In this document: positions 44,629 to 55,800 of the stretch, one piece after another
Numbering within the stretch: the stretch's first letter is position 1
Layout: each line of letters opens with the position of its first letter
DNA from: Planctomycetia bacterium
GTDB lineage: Bacteria > Planctomycetota > Planctomycetia > Pirellulales > Thermoguttaceae
Assembly (NCBI GenBank): GCA_030539295.1
Contig: JAUNSJ010000022.1
Span: 1-58,473, forward strand
Direction of reading: 5' to 3'
DNA length: 58,473 bases
Program-made: the position numbers and the translations under genes
The notes under the pieces: model-generated
The model's input: only the letters and a program-made list of their open reading frames with translations
Told to the model about the DNA's origin: nothing
Database searches by the model: none

Positions 44629-47502
44629 TCAGGGCTCCGTTTCGGCCAAATCACCGTGGGCGGCGAGCTGGATGGTATAGGTTTCGGAATCGCCGGTAAT
44701 CACGCTTGCCAGTCGCAGGTTGCCGGGTGTGGCCGACGAGTCGAAATCGAATAAATCGGCATACCTGGCAAAGCAGGGAGCCAGTTCTGTCAGCCCTGTC
44801 ATAGGCAGCGTCTTTTGTTTTTCCAATTGGAGAATGGCCTTAATACAGGCAGCCGCAGCACTGCCAGCCGAAAAGAAACCGATACGATTTTCGACACCGC
44901 TAATGCGAATGGCATGTTCGTCAGATACGGAATTATGGTCGGTGGAGGTCCTTTCATCTTTCATTGAGTAAAAGGCGTCGAACAGGGCCGTATCGTGATC
45001 TTGCAAACTGAGTAGAGGGGCTTCGACCAGGTCAGGACGTTTGCCCGTTCCGTTTGCCGCGCTTCGTTGGGTCGCGCGAATTACATTGGCATAAAGGGAA
45101 GGTCCGGCTGCGGCTCCGATACCGTGGATAACAGCGTGAATCTTATCGCCGTCCTGCTGTGCGTCGGACAGTCGTTTGAGAACGAGAACGCCACAACCTT
45201 CGCCGGGCACGTAGCCATCGGCCTCTGCGTCAAAAGGAGAAAGTTCGGGATGGGTGCCGAGTTGCCCCTGTTCAAAGAGACGCCGATAGACACAGGGGCC
45301 TACGTCCTGTTGACCGCCAATAACGATCATGGTCTTGTTCAAACCCGAATTGAGCTGGTCGGCGGCGCACAGGAGAGCGGCACCAAAAGACCCGGATTCC
45401 GATTCCACAGCGACCGCACCTCCCATAAGGTCGAGTGTTTTGGTGATGCGGGACGCAAGAGCGCTAGGCGTGAAACTGCCGGTTTCGTCCAGGAGCGTTG
45501 GCATCTTCTTGTGCAGACAGGTTGCGTATTCCGAAACCGTTGCGTGAGCCGTTGCGGGATCGACTCCTCGCTCCAGCAGTAAATCCAGCAGGCGATTGCA
45601 AAATTCAGGAATTCGCAAAATGAGGTCACTCTTGCAGGAGAAATCACCGCCGAACAGAGTTCCAACGATCACGCCGGTCGTTCGCCGGGATTCCGCATTC
45701 GTGAGGTCCATTTCCGACAGGGCTTCATTAACCGCGTCGAGCATCATGAATTGTATGGGACTTGCGTTCTCCACCTGTTTCGGCGGTACTTTATTCTTCT
45801 TCCAGTCGTATTGATACTGGTCGATTACGCCAGCGATACAATGAGGTTCAACGCCGACTCGTGGCAGCATGAATTCGCGAGCAAAAAGTTCGAGATTCCA
45901 CACGCGTTTTGGGACAGGCCGAAACGCATTTTCCTCGCCGGCCAGCAGATTCCAGAACGCGGCGGTGGAATAGGCGTCGGGCAGAATGCAACCGAGTCCG
46001 ACAACAGCAAGCGGGTCCTGTACCCTGGTCGCGGTTGTCTTCGGTTGATCCGAGGCAACCGAAGCGGCATATACAGTTTTTTTGGAAATTTTTTCCTTCC
46101 AGTAATCCGGCACATATTCGTCGAGTACGAGATGGACGTTGAGTCCACCGATTCCGAATGAGTTAACCGCGGCGCGTCGGGGACGATTTGTGTGCACCGG
46201 TAAAGGAGTTTCCTGCATGGGCGCGACAAACGGAATGGTGTCCCAGGGGATTTTAGGATTGCGCGTTTTAAGGCCGCCCACCGGCGGTGCCACTCCATTT
46301 TCCAGAGCCAGTAGAGCCTTGAGTACTCCCGTGGCGCCGGCCACTTCGAGCGTGTGGCCCACGTTTCCTTTTGCACTGCCGAGAAGGATAGTGCGTTCGC
46401 TTGTTGGGTCGGCGAAAATCGTTCCGAGTGCTTCAAGTTCCGTGGCGTCGCCCAAGGCGGTAGACGTCGCGTGCGCTTCTATATAGTCGACGTTGCGACT
46501 AAGAACTGTTTCCGAATATGCACGGCGCACAGCCTCAATTTGTCCTTCCTTACGTGGCGCCCAGAGACTTTTCCCCTTGCCGTCAGACGCAACGCCTACT
46601 CCGGTCAGCACACCCAGTATCGGGTCGTTTGCCGCTATGGCGTCTTCCAGACGCTTCATGAGAAAGATGACGTTCCCTTCGCCGACAACCAGACCGTCAG
46701 CATCAGCGTCAAAGGGACAGGAACGTTTTTTTGTCATGGAACGTGAACTGGCAAACAGAATGAGAGTATCGCTGTGAAAGAAGCTGCTCCCCCCGGTAAT
46801 AGCCATGTCAATTCGATGATGATTCAGGGCCAGTGCCGCTTGCATTATTGAATGTAGAGACGACGCGCATGCCGAATTAAAGACCATGCCAGGCCCGTCT
46901 GTCTTCAGCATGGTTTGTATCAGCGATGCCACGTCGCTGCTAAGCATGACGGGATTGTGACCTACTGGCAGACTCTGAAGGTTCTGAACAGTGCGATTAA
47001 ATAATTCCTTATAAAAATCAGCCCGTTTGTCTTGCGAAAGATTGAATGAGTTTACCTGATCCAGGACGTGTATGGCCTCCGGGAGCGCCGTTTGATAATT
47101 TCTGTCCTGATACACCGTTCCGGGCCGCGTGTGTCCTATGAAAATGCCTGTATTGCGAATGGGGAATTTCTTGGGGTCGATACCCATGGAACGGCATGCC
47201 CTGGCGACCGTATCGGCGCAGGAGAGATGGACAATATCATACAGGGATTCCGCGTTATCGGGAACAGGTGCTATGCTGCGGTCGACAGGAGGATAATCAA
47301 TCAGAGCGGCCAGGTCCGTGTACGTTTTATTGAGTACGCCAGGCGTAGGGTCGAAATAGAGTTCTCGATTGAAACGTTCGGCCGGTACATGGTCGATTGC
47401 GGTGCGTCCTTCGCGAACCATGGACCAGAATTCGCTTCGATTTTTACCGCCGGGCAAGTGGCATTCGGCGGCAATAATGGCAACGGGAGAAAACGTGTTC
47501 AC
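44629..47502 (-). CDS. Stand-alone ketosynthase didomain (active KS plus inactive KS')
   Basis: A 957-residue protein. KS1 (about 5-470) is catalytically complete: Cys212 in NSACASSLHS, His344 in EAHATST and His383 in KGNVGHTLE. KS2 (about 495-930) has lost the cysteine: the expected site reads VESESGSF (Ser703 at the position) and the two His motifs are missing, so it is a chain-length-factor-like or structural partner, as in PfaC. An inserted helical segment (about 620-670) contains an LLDETGS loop. The start is GTG 47502, overlapping the preceding stop by four bases (GTGA), with GGAGA upstream; the longer frame to 47682 is Cys-rich and not homologous. Confidence 0.9.
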   Translation of the reverse strand: MNTFSPVAIIAAECHLPGGKNRSEFWSMVREGRTAIDHVPAERFNRELYFDPTPGVLNKTYTDLAALIDYPPVDRSIAPVPDNAESLYDIVHLSCADTVARACRSMGIDPKKFPIRNTGIFIGHTRPGTVYQDRNYQTALPEAIHVLDQVNSFNLSQDKRADFYKELFNRTVQNLQSLPVGHNPVMLSSDVASLIQTMLKTDGPGMVFNSACASSLHSIMQAALALNHHRIDMAITGGSSFFHSDTLILFASSRSMTKKRSCPFDADADGLVVGEGNVIFLMKRLEDAIAANDPILGVLTGVGVASDGKGKSLWAPRKEGQIEAVRRAYSETVLSRNVDYIEAHATSTALGDATELEALGTIFADPTSERTILLGSAKGNVGHTLEVAGATGVLKALLALENGVAPPVGGLKTRNPKIPWDTIPFVAPMQETPLPVHTNRPRRAAVNSFGIGGLNVHLVLDEYVPDYWKEKISKKTVYAASVASDQPKTTATRVQDPLAVVGLGCILPDAYSTAAFWNLLAGEENAFRPVPKRVWNLELFAREFMLPRVGVEPHCIAGVIDQYQYDWKKNKVPPKQVENASPIQFMMLDAVNEALSEMDLTNAESRRTTGVIVGTLFGGDFSCKSDLILRIPEFCNRLLDLLLERGVDPATAHATVSEYATCLHKKMPTLLDETGSFTPSALASRITKTLDLMGGAVAVESESGSFGAALLCAADQLNSGLNKTMIVIGGQQDVGPCVYRRLFEQGQLGTHPELSPFDAEADGYVPGEGCGVLVLKRLSDAQQDGDKIHAVIHGIGAAAGPSLYANVIRATQRSAANGTGKRPDLVEAPLLSLQDHDTALFDAFYSMKDERTSTDHNSVSDEHAIRISGVENRIGFFSAGSAAAACIKAILQLEKQKTLPMTGLTELAPCFARYADLFDFDSSATPGNLRLASVITGDSETYTIQLAAHGDLAETEP

Positions 47503-48986
47503 GAAAGGGTCTCCTTTTTCAAGACAACATTGGCAAGTACACGACATGCACGACTCCATTGCTCGTTCGTACCATTTTCCCAGGCAGTACGTGCGGCAAG
47601 CAAGTCGCAATCGGCAGTGCGGGCAAATTCTTCTAACGTAATGGCGTTCAAGGTCATGACCGGAGTGGAATCTGCGGGACATCCGGATTCCACGACAATC
47701 TTCCCGGAGTCACAGCCCATAATGGTCCAGTCACCGCCTCCTGGCCCGGAAACCCGGAGTGCGAACGTGTCTTGCAAATTTTGCAAATTATTAACCCGCG
47801 GCGCGTCGGATAAACTGTTAAAGAACAGGCAATTTCCACCGGAAAAGATTTTTTCAGCCTCAAATGAAATTTGTGTGGGCTTGGGACGCGGCCATCCGAA
47901 ATGACTCTCAATCGCGAATCGAACGAAGACCATGAGCAGTTCCGGCGTCATTTCCATGGGCGGATATTGCGGGACAGCACGACGCGTATTGCTCATATCG
48001 AACTCCGGGTCGTCTTTCCAATAGGCTTGATAAACCTTCATCTGTTCCCGAAACATGGGAAGTAATTTGTCCGCATCGAGAGAACCGGCGAGCGAGCTTT
48101 CGTTCTTCTTCTTGTAACGCGTTATCCCTTCGGCAATGGTCTGACTCATTTGGTCGATTGTCACCCGATTACCCGCAGCAAGATGGTAGCATGAGTCATG
48201 CAATTTTGGATTGCAAATAACCGTACTCATAACGCGTGAGATCCAGTCGACTGGTACGAAATTTTTGCGGTCCCGCGGATTCATACCGAGTATGGCGGCA
48301 AAGGTGGAAAGATTTTTAAAGTCGACGCTGTCCGGTTGAAGTAACGGGACAAGAATTTTCATAGGCGCATAGAACCCGTGAAACGTGGACGTGTAGCCTG
48401 TGGCGGAATCGCCCACAATAATAGCCGGTCGAAAAACGGTAACCGAGTCCAGGAACTCCGAGTTGCGAACCATGGTCTCTGAAGTGAATTTACTTTTTTC
48501 GTAATCGTTACCGAACTCCTGGCCCGCGTCCAGCTCCGACTCCAGAATCAGACCTTTGCGACGTCCGCACACGTAGGCGGTTGAAACATGATGAAAGCGT
48601 CGTATGCCTGTTTCGCGGCAGAGTTCGAGCACGTTACGCGTGCCATCCACATTGCTCTTGTACGGTTCGCCATTGTCTTCTGCAATAAAGGTCAGACTGG
48701 CCGCGTTGTGGATCATGGTATCGGCGTGTCGCGCGAGCCATGCCTTTTGTTCTCGCGAAAGGCCAAGCGATTCCTCATGCAGATTCGCTTCCATAACAAC
48801 AGGACGCGGCAATGGGCGCCCCAGTTGCCGTTCATGCCGGCGCAAAATTCCTTCAATTCTTTGCAATGCCGTTTCCATGCGATTCGAACGAATCAGGACA
48901 ACAACAGGCAAGTCCTTTCTCATAAGGTCTTTTAATATGAAGCCGCCGAGCAATCCGGTTGCTCCTGTCAGTGCCGTATATTTCAT
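47499..48986 (-). CDS. Thioester reductase (Lys2/CAR R-domain type) with C-terminal extension
   Basis: A 495-residue extended SDR enzyme. The Rossmann motif is TGATGLLGG (7-15) and the active site is Tyr162 and Lys166 (YEKSK), with HNAAS and HVSTAYVCG blocks of the male-sterility/Lys2 reductase family. Such enzymes release acyl-ACP chains as aldehydes or alcohols using NADPH; in heterocyst glycolipid clusters one fused to an ACP makes the fatty alcohol. Here it is a separate protein without an ACP. Residues about 370-495 form an extra domain, vaguely like SCP2 sterol-binding (PVMTLNAITLEEFARTADC). ATG 48986 has AGGAAAG upstream. Confidence 0.85.
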   Translation of the reverse strand: MKYTALTGATGLLGGFILKDLMRKDLPVVVLIRSNRMETALQRIEGILRRHERQLGRPLPRPVVMEANLHEESLGLSREQKAWLARHADTMIHNAASLTFIAEDNGEPYKSNVDGTRNVLELCRETGIRRFHHVSTAYVCGRRKGLILESELDAGQEFGNDYEKSKFTSETMVRNSEFLDSVTVFRPAIIVGDSATGYTSTFHGFYAPMKILVPLLQPDSVDFKNLSTFAAILGMNPRDRKNFVPVDWISRVMSTVICNPKLHDSCYHLAAGNRVTIDQMSQTIAEGITRYKKKNESSLAGSLDADKLLPMFREQMKVYQAYWKDDPEFDMSNTRRAVPQYPPMEMTPELLMVFVRFAIESHFGWPRPKPTQISFEAEKIFSGGNCLFFNSLSDAPRVNNLQNLQDTFALRVSGPGGGDWTIMGCDSGKIVVESGCPADSTPVMTLNAITLEEFARTADCDLLAARTAWENGTNEQWSRACRVLANVVLKKETLS

Positions 48987-49009
48987 GGTATCTTTCCTGC
49001 TGGTTGTGG

Positions 49010-49777
49010 TCAAGCGTGAATTCCGGAACCACCGTCGACGACGAGTGTTGCCCCTTGAACCATGTCGGACAGCGGAGACACGAGAAACGCGATGGCATTG
49101 GCAACGTCGTCGGGGGTCAGGGTGCGGTTGCCGACCATGGAATGAGCAACGATAGATTCGAACATTTCTTTGGCATGAGGCAGTTTGCGTCCGGAGTCAG
49201 TATCGACGAGGCCGGCGAGTACAACGTTGACATTTACCTTCTCGCCGAGTTCCAAAGTAAGATGGCGAACAATGGCTTCCAGAGCGGCTTTCGAGGCTCC
49301 GATCAGGCCGTACCAGGGGAGCGCCTTAAAGGACCCGTGACTGGAAATGGCAACGATTTTACCGCGGCCTTCACATTTTTGCATAAGAGGCCAAGCCGCC
49401 TGCGACAGATAGATGAGAGGAAGAACATTGGTACCCATGGCCGCCTTGAAATTGGTTTCCGTCGCGTCGAGCAGAGGGCGAAAACCGCCGGTGGCCGCGT
49501 TACTGACGATAATATCCAGATGACCCGCTTCACGACCAATATAATCGACCATAAGGTCAACATCTTCCTTTTCACTTATGTCGGCCCGAACGAGATAGAC
49601 ATTGCGTCCTTTGGCGGCAATTTCTTCGGCTGTGGATTCTGCAGCGGCCCTGGACGTTACGTAGTTCACGACGATATCGGCCCCGCAGTCGGCAAGTCGT
49701 AACGCCGTTGCACGCCCGATCCCGCGAGAAGAACCCGTGACCAATGCCGTCTTGCCTGTTAAGTCTATTGCTGTCAT
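49010..49777 (-). CDS. FabL-type enoyl-ACP reductase (SDR)
   Basis: A 255-residue SDR with the N-terminal GSSRGIGRATAL motif. The active-site spacing is Tyr156-x6-Lys163 (in WYGLIGASKAALEA), the pattern of the enoyl reductase FabL rather than the YxxxK of ketoreductases. Other FabL-like blocks are SNAATGGFRPLLD, AISSHGSFKALP, and VDTDSGRKLPHA. It would reduce the double bond left by the DH domain, the part played by PfaD in PUFA synthases; no PfaD is present. It is 52 bp downstream of the PKS gene and 23 bp upstream of the thioester reductase. A beta-ketoacyl reductase role is the alternative. Confidence 0.82.
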   Translation of the reverse strand: MTAIDLTGKTALVTGSSRGIGRATALRLADCGADIVVNYVTSRAAAESTAEEIAAKGRNVYLVRADISEKEDVDLMVDYIGREAGHLDIIVSNAATGGFRPLLDATETNFKAAMGTNVLPLIYLSQAAWPLMQKCEGRGKIVAISSHGSFKALPWYGLIGASKAALEAIVRHLTLELGEKVNVNVVLAGLVDTDSGRKLPHAKEMFESIVAHSMVGNRTLTPDDVANAIAFLVSPLSDMVQGATLVVDGGSGIHA

Positions 49778-49829
49778 TTTCGTTTTACCTCTTTCCGCTT
49801 ATACTAAAATATTTCATTTTTGTGTTTTG

Positions 49830-52800
49830 TTAATTCGGAAAACTGTCAATTTCCGTTACGCGAAATCCCTTTACGTTGTAAACGGGTTGCTCTTGTTCAT
49901 CCAGAATGATAAAATCGTATGTACGCTGTCGATAGTTCATTGGCAACTCAATGTTTCCGGTGTGGTGGATGTAGACGTGACAGTTACTTTCCGGACGCAG
50001 CGCACCGACTCTCCCCGTTAAGCACGCTATTGAATCAGGAACGACAGATTTGCCCGGATTATTGGCGTGATTCCAAACGCCAACAGCCCAGAAACAGGCG
50101 TCCAGGACGGCTGCGTCGGTGAGTATCCTGTCGTCCAGACCCGTTCGGGAACCGAATAATTCCTGAACTGCCGGAACATGGATGTCGCCACGGAAATTCT
50201 CAGCGTCCAGGATATGACAATATTGCAAATTCTGCAAAACAGGCCCGTGATAGAAAGCAAGCATATCCGGGCCGGGGTACGTCTGAAACCACGACTGGAC
50301 CGGAGTTCCGACCGGAAGAATGGGCATTTCAAGTTGGGGTGATGCCTCGAACGAAGTGTTCGCCGAAAAGAGCGGGTAATGGTCGCCTGTCCGATTGCCG
50401 TCGCTGTTGTATAATTCACCCAACAGACGTATAAAGGCGGAATTCGTTTTAGGTCTCATGTCCAGCTGACAAGAGAATTTGTGGGGTGTGTCTGCCAGAC
50501 AATGCAAGCCACGAATGGCTTTTATATTCGTCATGGAAACCAGGTCAGTTTCAGGGCGATTTAAAATTCTGCGCTCGGCGAGCGTTTTGATTTCCAACAT
50601 CAGCTCCAAGGCGACAACGAAAGGCAAGAGAGGTCGCTTCTGAAAGCGGTGATTGACCAGGAATGGGTCACTTCCCGGATACAATAAACCTGAACCCAGC
50701 AGCAGGTCGCTCTTGCATTCTACGTGGTCAAACAGAGGTTTTGTCTCAATTCTCTTGAGTTCAGGAACGGAAGTTTCCGACGCAATTTGCGCATCCATCT
50801 TCGTCGGACTCTCCTCTTGATCCGGCGGTAATTCACCCGAGGCGGCAATAGCGGCGATCAAAGAGGGCGGCACGATATCCGCAATGGCAATAATTTTCAG
50901 GATGGGACGATTGTGTTCCGGCAAGCAGGCTATCAGTTTTTCGATAGCAACTTTGTATTCCGTGTTCTCATTATAGCCAAGACAGTTCGTGGCCGTCGTG
51001 TCAGAAGTGAGCAGGATAATCGTGTCAGAATGATCGCCTGCTGTTGGCCGCCGGGCATCACGCCAGCGAGTCAATTCGTTGAGTATCTCCTGGAGCTGCT
51101 GGCGACGATATTGCACACGGGCAGGTGTATTAACCTTGTGCACCGACGGGTCCCGGGGCGACGTTACAATGAAGACGGCAGCCAGTGCGAGTGACGCGTC
51201 GGGAAGTTCAGACACTTCATAATCGAAAGACATTCCGACCGCCTGACGAATGGCACGTGCCTCGGCGTTGCGACCATAAACGACCAGATCGGTTTGTGAT
51301 ACTTTACGCTTCGCGTGATCGTGGTCGTCGTCAGGGGCGTTTTGTGCCTGCGGCTGTTCCGATTGCGGAGAATTCGTAACGGGATCCTGGGCATCTTTCT
51401 GCTCCGGAAGTGGCGCGACATTTTCGTAGAAGTTTCGGTAGAAGGACGCTTCTGTTGCCGTTGTCTCAATGTAAGAGGGGGCACTGGAGGTCGTGTTCTC
51501 AATTTCTTCCAGAAAAAGAGTTTTCCCTTCTTCAACCGGCATGAACTTAAAGCCCGAGAGTGTGAGCGCAAGTTTGGATTCGGGCCGCACTGCCATGCCA
51601 ACTCCGTCCCACGCATGCCAGCCAATAATCCGTGCCCGGCTCTCTTTATGACGCTGTGCAAATTCTGCAAGAGTAAGCGCGAGCAGACAATTCGCCATAC
51701 AGTAGGCGACTTGTCCATTCGAGCCAAATCGACCGCTCATGGAACCCATACCGAAGAGAATTCGAGGCGGTTTGGAATCGAACACGCTCAGCATGGCCGC
51801 GGCGCTGCCGGCTTTGACGTCTATTGTTCGCCTTATGTTGTCCAGAGACGTTTTTTCAAATAAATTGGAATGTTCGTAGCCTGCGCCGAAGAGTATGCCA
51901 TCGACACACCCCTCTTCCTTAAGAATGTCCCGGGCAAGTTCCTGGGCGGAAGTGTAATTCGACAGATCGCATGCATGATATGCAATTTCTATTCCCTGCT
52001 CGCGAAAACGGCACAAACTTCGCGTTGCTTCTATGGAACGTTCAACTTTGGACCAGGCCTGAATCGGTTGCTCTTTTCGTTCAAGAGCTTCGCGAACGAC
52101 AGTTTTACGCAATTCTTTCAATCCGGCGTCGTCCAGATGTATCCAATCGGGATTCGTCGCAAGGGTACTGGAACCAATTAAATGCAATTTCGCGTGACGA
52201 TGCGTGCCAACGGCCATCGCCAACTCGGCGGTGACACCACGACTGCCGCCGGTAATAATCCACACTTCCCGCTTTTGCGGTGTGCATGGTCTACTGGAGT
52301 TCGCTTGGCTTTCGAGTGGTGGCAGTTTTTCGGGCACAAGTCGCAGTATCCATCGCGACCCGTTGGCATAGCCGACGTCTTCCCAGCGGCTTTCGTCGTT
52401 TGACATTTCGTTGACCAGATGCCATGCGACAAGGGAGCAATCGGTGCCGAACGCATGGTCAACAGCGGCAATGCGAGGGCGATTCTTGTGACTCATCCAC
52501 GACTCCTCACGCATATTGCGTATGAGTCCTGTCATGGCGTACCCACTAACGTTTTGCACGTCGGAAGAAAGGCCAAACAGACCATCCATAAACGTCGCGA
52601 TAATAATGCTCGCCTTGTCGAGTTCGTTCCGGGTAAGAAGCAGACGATACCATTGCTGAAGCAGGAGTACCGGGGCAACCAGCTCCTGTTCTCGCATAAT
52701 ATTCCAATTTGTTGTATTTGAAATGGGAAGATCGTTCGTTTCGCCATTTCGCAAAATAATCATGCGATAAACCGGCTCACGTGAAAAAATCTCGGTGATT

Positions 52801-55800
52801 GCCGCTTCATATTCTTTTTCCGACCTGGAGGACCCGTTCGAATCCAAAACGTCTACGATAACAGGACGACCATTGCGGGCTTCAATTTGCGACTTGACTT
52901 GTTCCCGAAGTTTCCTGCTACCGCCAACGAGGAGAATCTGTTCCCCGTTGAAGTTCTCAATGTGAGGTTTGGCGTCGACGCGTAAAAGTCGATTGGCAAA
53001 ACGGGTGGTAAGGCGCGCGGCGTGCTCCTGTTCGTCATTCGGTACAGATTCGAACTGTGATTGCCATTGCGACACCGTAATGATCATACCGTCGTCGGGC
53101 AGAGCCACGCCTGGTTGCTGCGGCTGTTGTGGACATTTTGTTGAGGAGTCGGCTGCGGTCGTCGGCTGGCACAGTTTGCAAATATCCGCTGCCGGGCGTG
53201 TATTCCTGGGGCATGATTTTAGTTCGGGCAGAAGTCGCTTCAGGGGTATGCGGCAGGTCGTCCCACTTCCGATCGCATTGCGAACGGCGGAGATCGTGCG
53301 GCATAAATGCAAACTTTCCGTTTCGCGATCCACCATCCAGGACCAGAGATTATCCACTCGGAGTACCATGTTCATTGTACGCCAGGGACTGACTGGTGCG
53401 TGTTTTTGTTCGTCGACTGTTAAATCTTTTGTATCGCGAAGAACGTCGAAAACGTCGTCTGTCGTGCGGGTCAGTTCACCACTTTCGCCCAATAATTGAT
53501 GGAGTCGTTGCAGACGGACTTGCGAGTGACCGGGCGCAGAAGAAACATCGTCCTGTTTGAGCAGCAGGGAATGGTTCGTTGCGACTAATTGGTCGCGATT
53601 GGTTTCTACGCGAATGGAATTGCCAAAGTTTTCGATCAAGGCAACGCGACCCGTATTCAGTTCGGACAGGCCGAGACTCTTCGCGCCACAAAGTTGTGAA
53701 TTTTTTATAAGGGCAATCGCTTCCTCAATGTTGTGGCAGGAATCCAGAATGCGTTGCATGAGAATACCGCGGCGTATTCCTTCGACCGGAGGTTCCGCGT
53801 AATCGTCATTCATAAGGTCGCAAGTCGAGACGGACAGACCGGACGCATTAATTCCGCCGCGACTTCCGAGCAGTCCGGAGGGCACGATCGAAACGGAGGC
53901 AATTCCATTTTCGGGACGTCGCACGACCAGAGCAACGTCCAGAGAATCTGGAACAATACGGATATAGGGGGCGTCAATATTGCCTCCATGAACGAAATTT
54001 CCATCGGTCAAGGTACCCGCGAATTGCGAGCAACCTCCGCCGGCCGTCTGTACTCCGGTAAGGTGTTTGACGAACTGCCGGGTAACGGGAAAAACCGTCA
54101 CGTTGAGCCGGCGAAGCAAATCAAGAGGAACAGCGGCCCCTTCTGCGATTCCTTGCAGTTCCTCCTCTGCCTGGTCCGGAAAAGCATCAACACTCGTTGG
54201 CTTGTATAAAAGCTTTTCCGAAGGTGTGCCGGCGATTTCGGCCCGGCGACGAAGTGCGAATCGAATGGCCGCTGCCTGCGATTGTCCGTACTGTTTGCCC
54301 ATCTCGCGGGGAGTGCCGGAACAGACTATCACGGGCCAATCGGTATCCAGGTCAGTCAAGTCGACGGAATTGCATAAATGTGAATCTTCTGACGATTCAT
54401 CCGCAATTACACTTTGGGGAAGAGAATTCGTCTTCTCAATTGTGGAAACCTTACAGGCGGAAAACGCATTCCCAATGGCAATTGCGTGCGTCCCTGTTTG
54501 ACTCTTATATTCGCACAGTGCCGCGGTAACGGCATCGAAATCAAATGTTTTGTTCTTACCGGGACCGGGGTCGCAAACGTGAAAAACAACGTCTTCTTTT
54601 TCACTCAAAATCTTTTTGGCCAGCCGGGAAAGTACATCTTTGGTTCCGACTTCAACGAAGCAACGACCGCCGTTGGCATAGGCCTTTTGTATCATGGCAA
54701 TAAAGTTGACAGGCTGCACGAGTTGTTCAACCAGATTATTGCGAAAAACGTCCGGATCCGCTTCGTACCGCATCGTCACACTGCTAAGCATGGGTATATT
54801 GGGCAGTGCAAAAGGAATCTCGGCTATGGCGTCTCGTAAGGGGTCGCACACCTTGGCAACCAGTGGTGAATGATACGCGGCCGGGACAGGGAGGATAATG
54901 CCGACCCGTTTGATTTTCTTAAGGGCTGTCACGAGCAGTTCCAGAGCCGGACGCGTACCACTTATAACCGTCTGGTCCGGCGAATTCAAATTGGAGGCAT
55001 ACAGGCAGCCCTTTCCAATTTGTGTTGTGATTTCGTTAAAGAGCAGGTCAAGTTCTTCGGCGGTCGCGTTCGTTGAGAGCATGGTGGTTGCCGAGGGCGC
55101 GGTGCCATTGCATCCGAGACATGCTTCAATGGCCTGGCATCGTCGACGTGTTGCCAGAGCGGCCGTTTCAAAGGACCAGACACCGGAAATAACCATTGCG
55201 GGATACTCGCCATAGCTGTGCCCCAGGACCATATCGGCCCGAACGCCGCGCTCTTCCAGGACCTTGGCCATGAGAACATCGCCAGCGAGCAAGGCCAACT
55301 GCGTGCGAAAAACATCTTTTCCGAGCAGGTCGCCACGCGTTATGGTGAGGTCGTCCAGCGACGGGAACGACAGCGATTGCAAAATGGTGTCCAAGTCACG
55401 GCCAATGCGTTCCGCGTCGGGCACATTGCGGCGAAAATGCTCAAGCATGCCCTTATACTGCGAGCCTTGGCCCGGCATCATGAAGACGAGTTTCCTCGGG
55501 CCGGAGACATCCTGATTCATGTGGGAATTCTCCTCTTTCTGTGTTGTTCCGATTTGAACAGACGGACTCATGGCGGTCATCGCGGAACATACGCCTGACC
55601 ATTCCTTTTCCAGGACCAAAGATCCAAACATGTTGTCTTCGTCGATTTGAGAGACGAAACCAAGCGAGTGGTCCTGCTCTTTCAAACGCTCTATCGCGGC
55701 AAGGGTCGCGACCATCCCGGCGGCCGGACGAAGGTCGCCGAAAATCGCACGCGTTTTGTCTTCGGCTTCCTCTTGACGCCGCTCCGATGCTTCTCGTCCG

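Noticed and set aside
43617..44699. A 360-codon plus-strand open frame over the ACP array
   Set aside because: Its Gly/Arg-rich sequence repeats exactly with the ACP modules on the other strand, so it is an antisense artefact.
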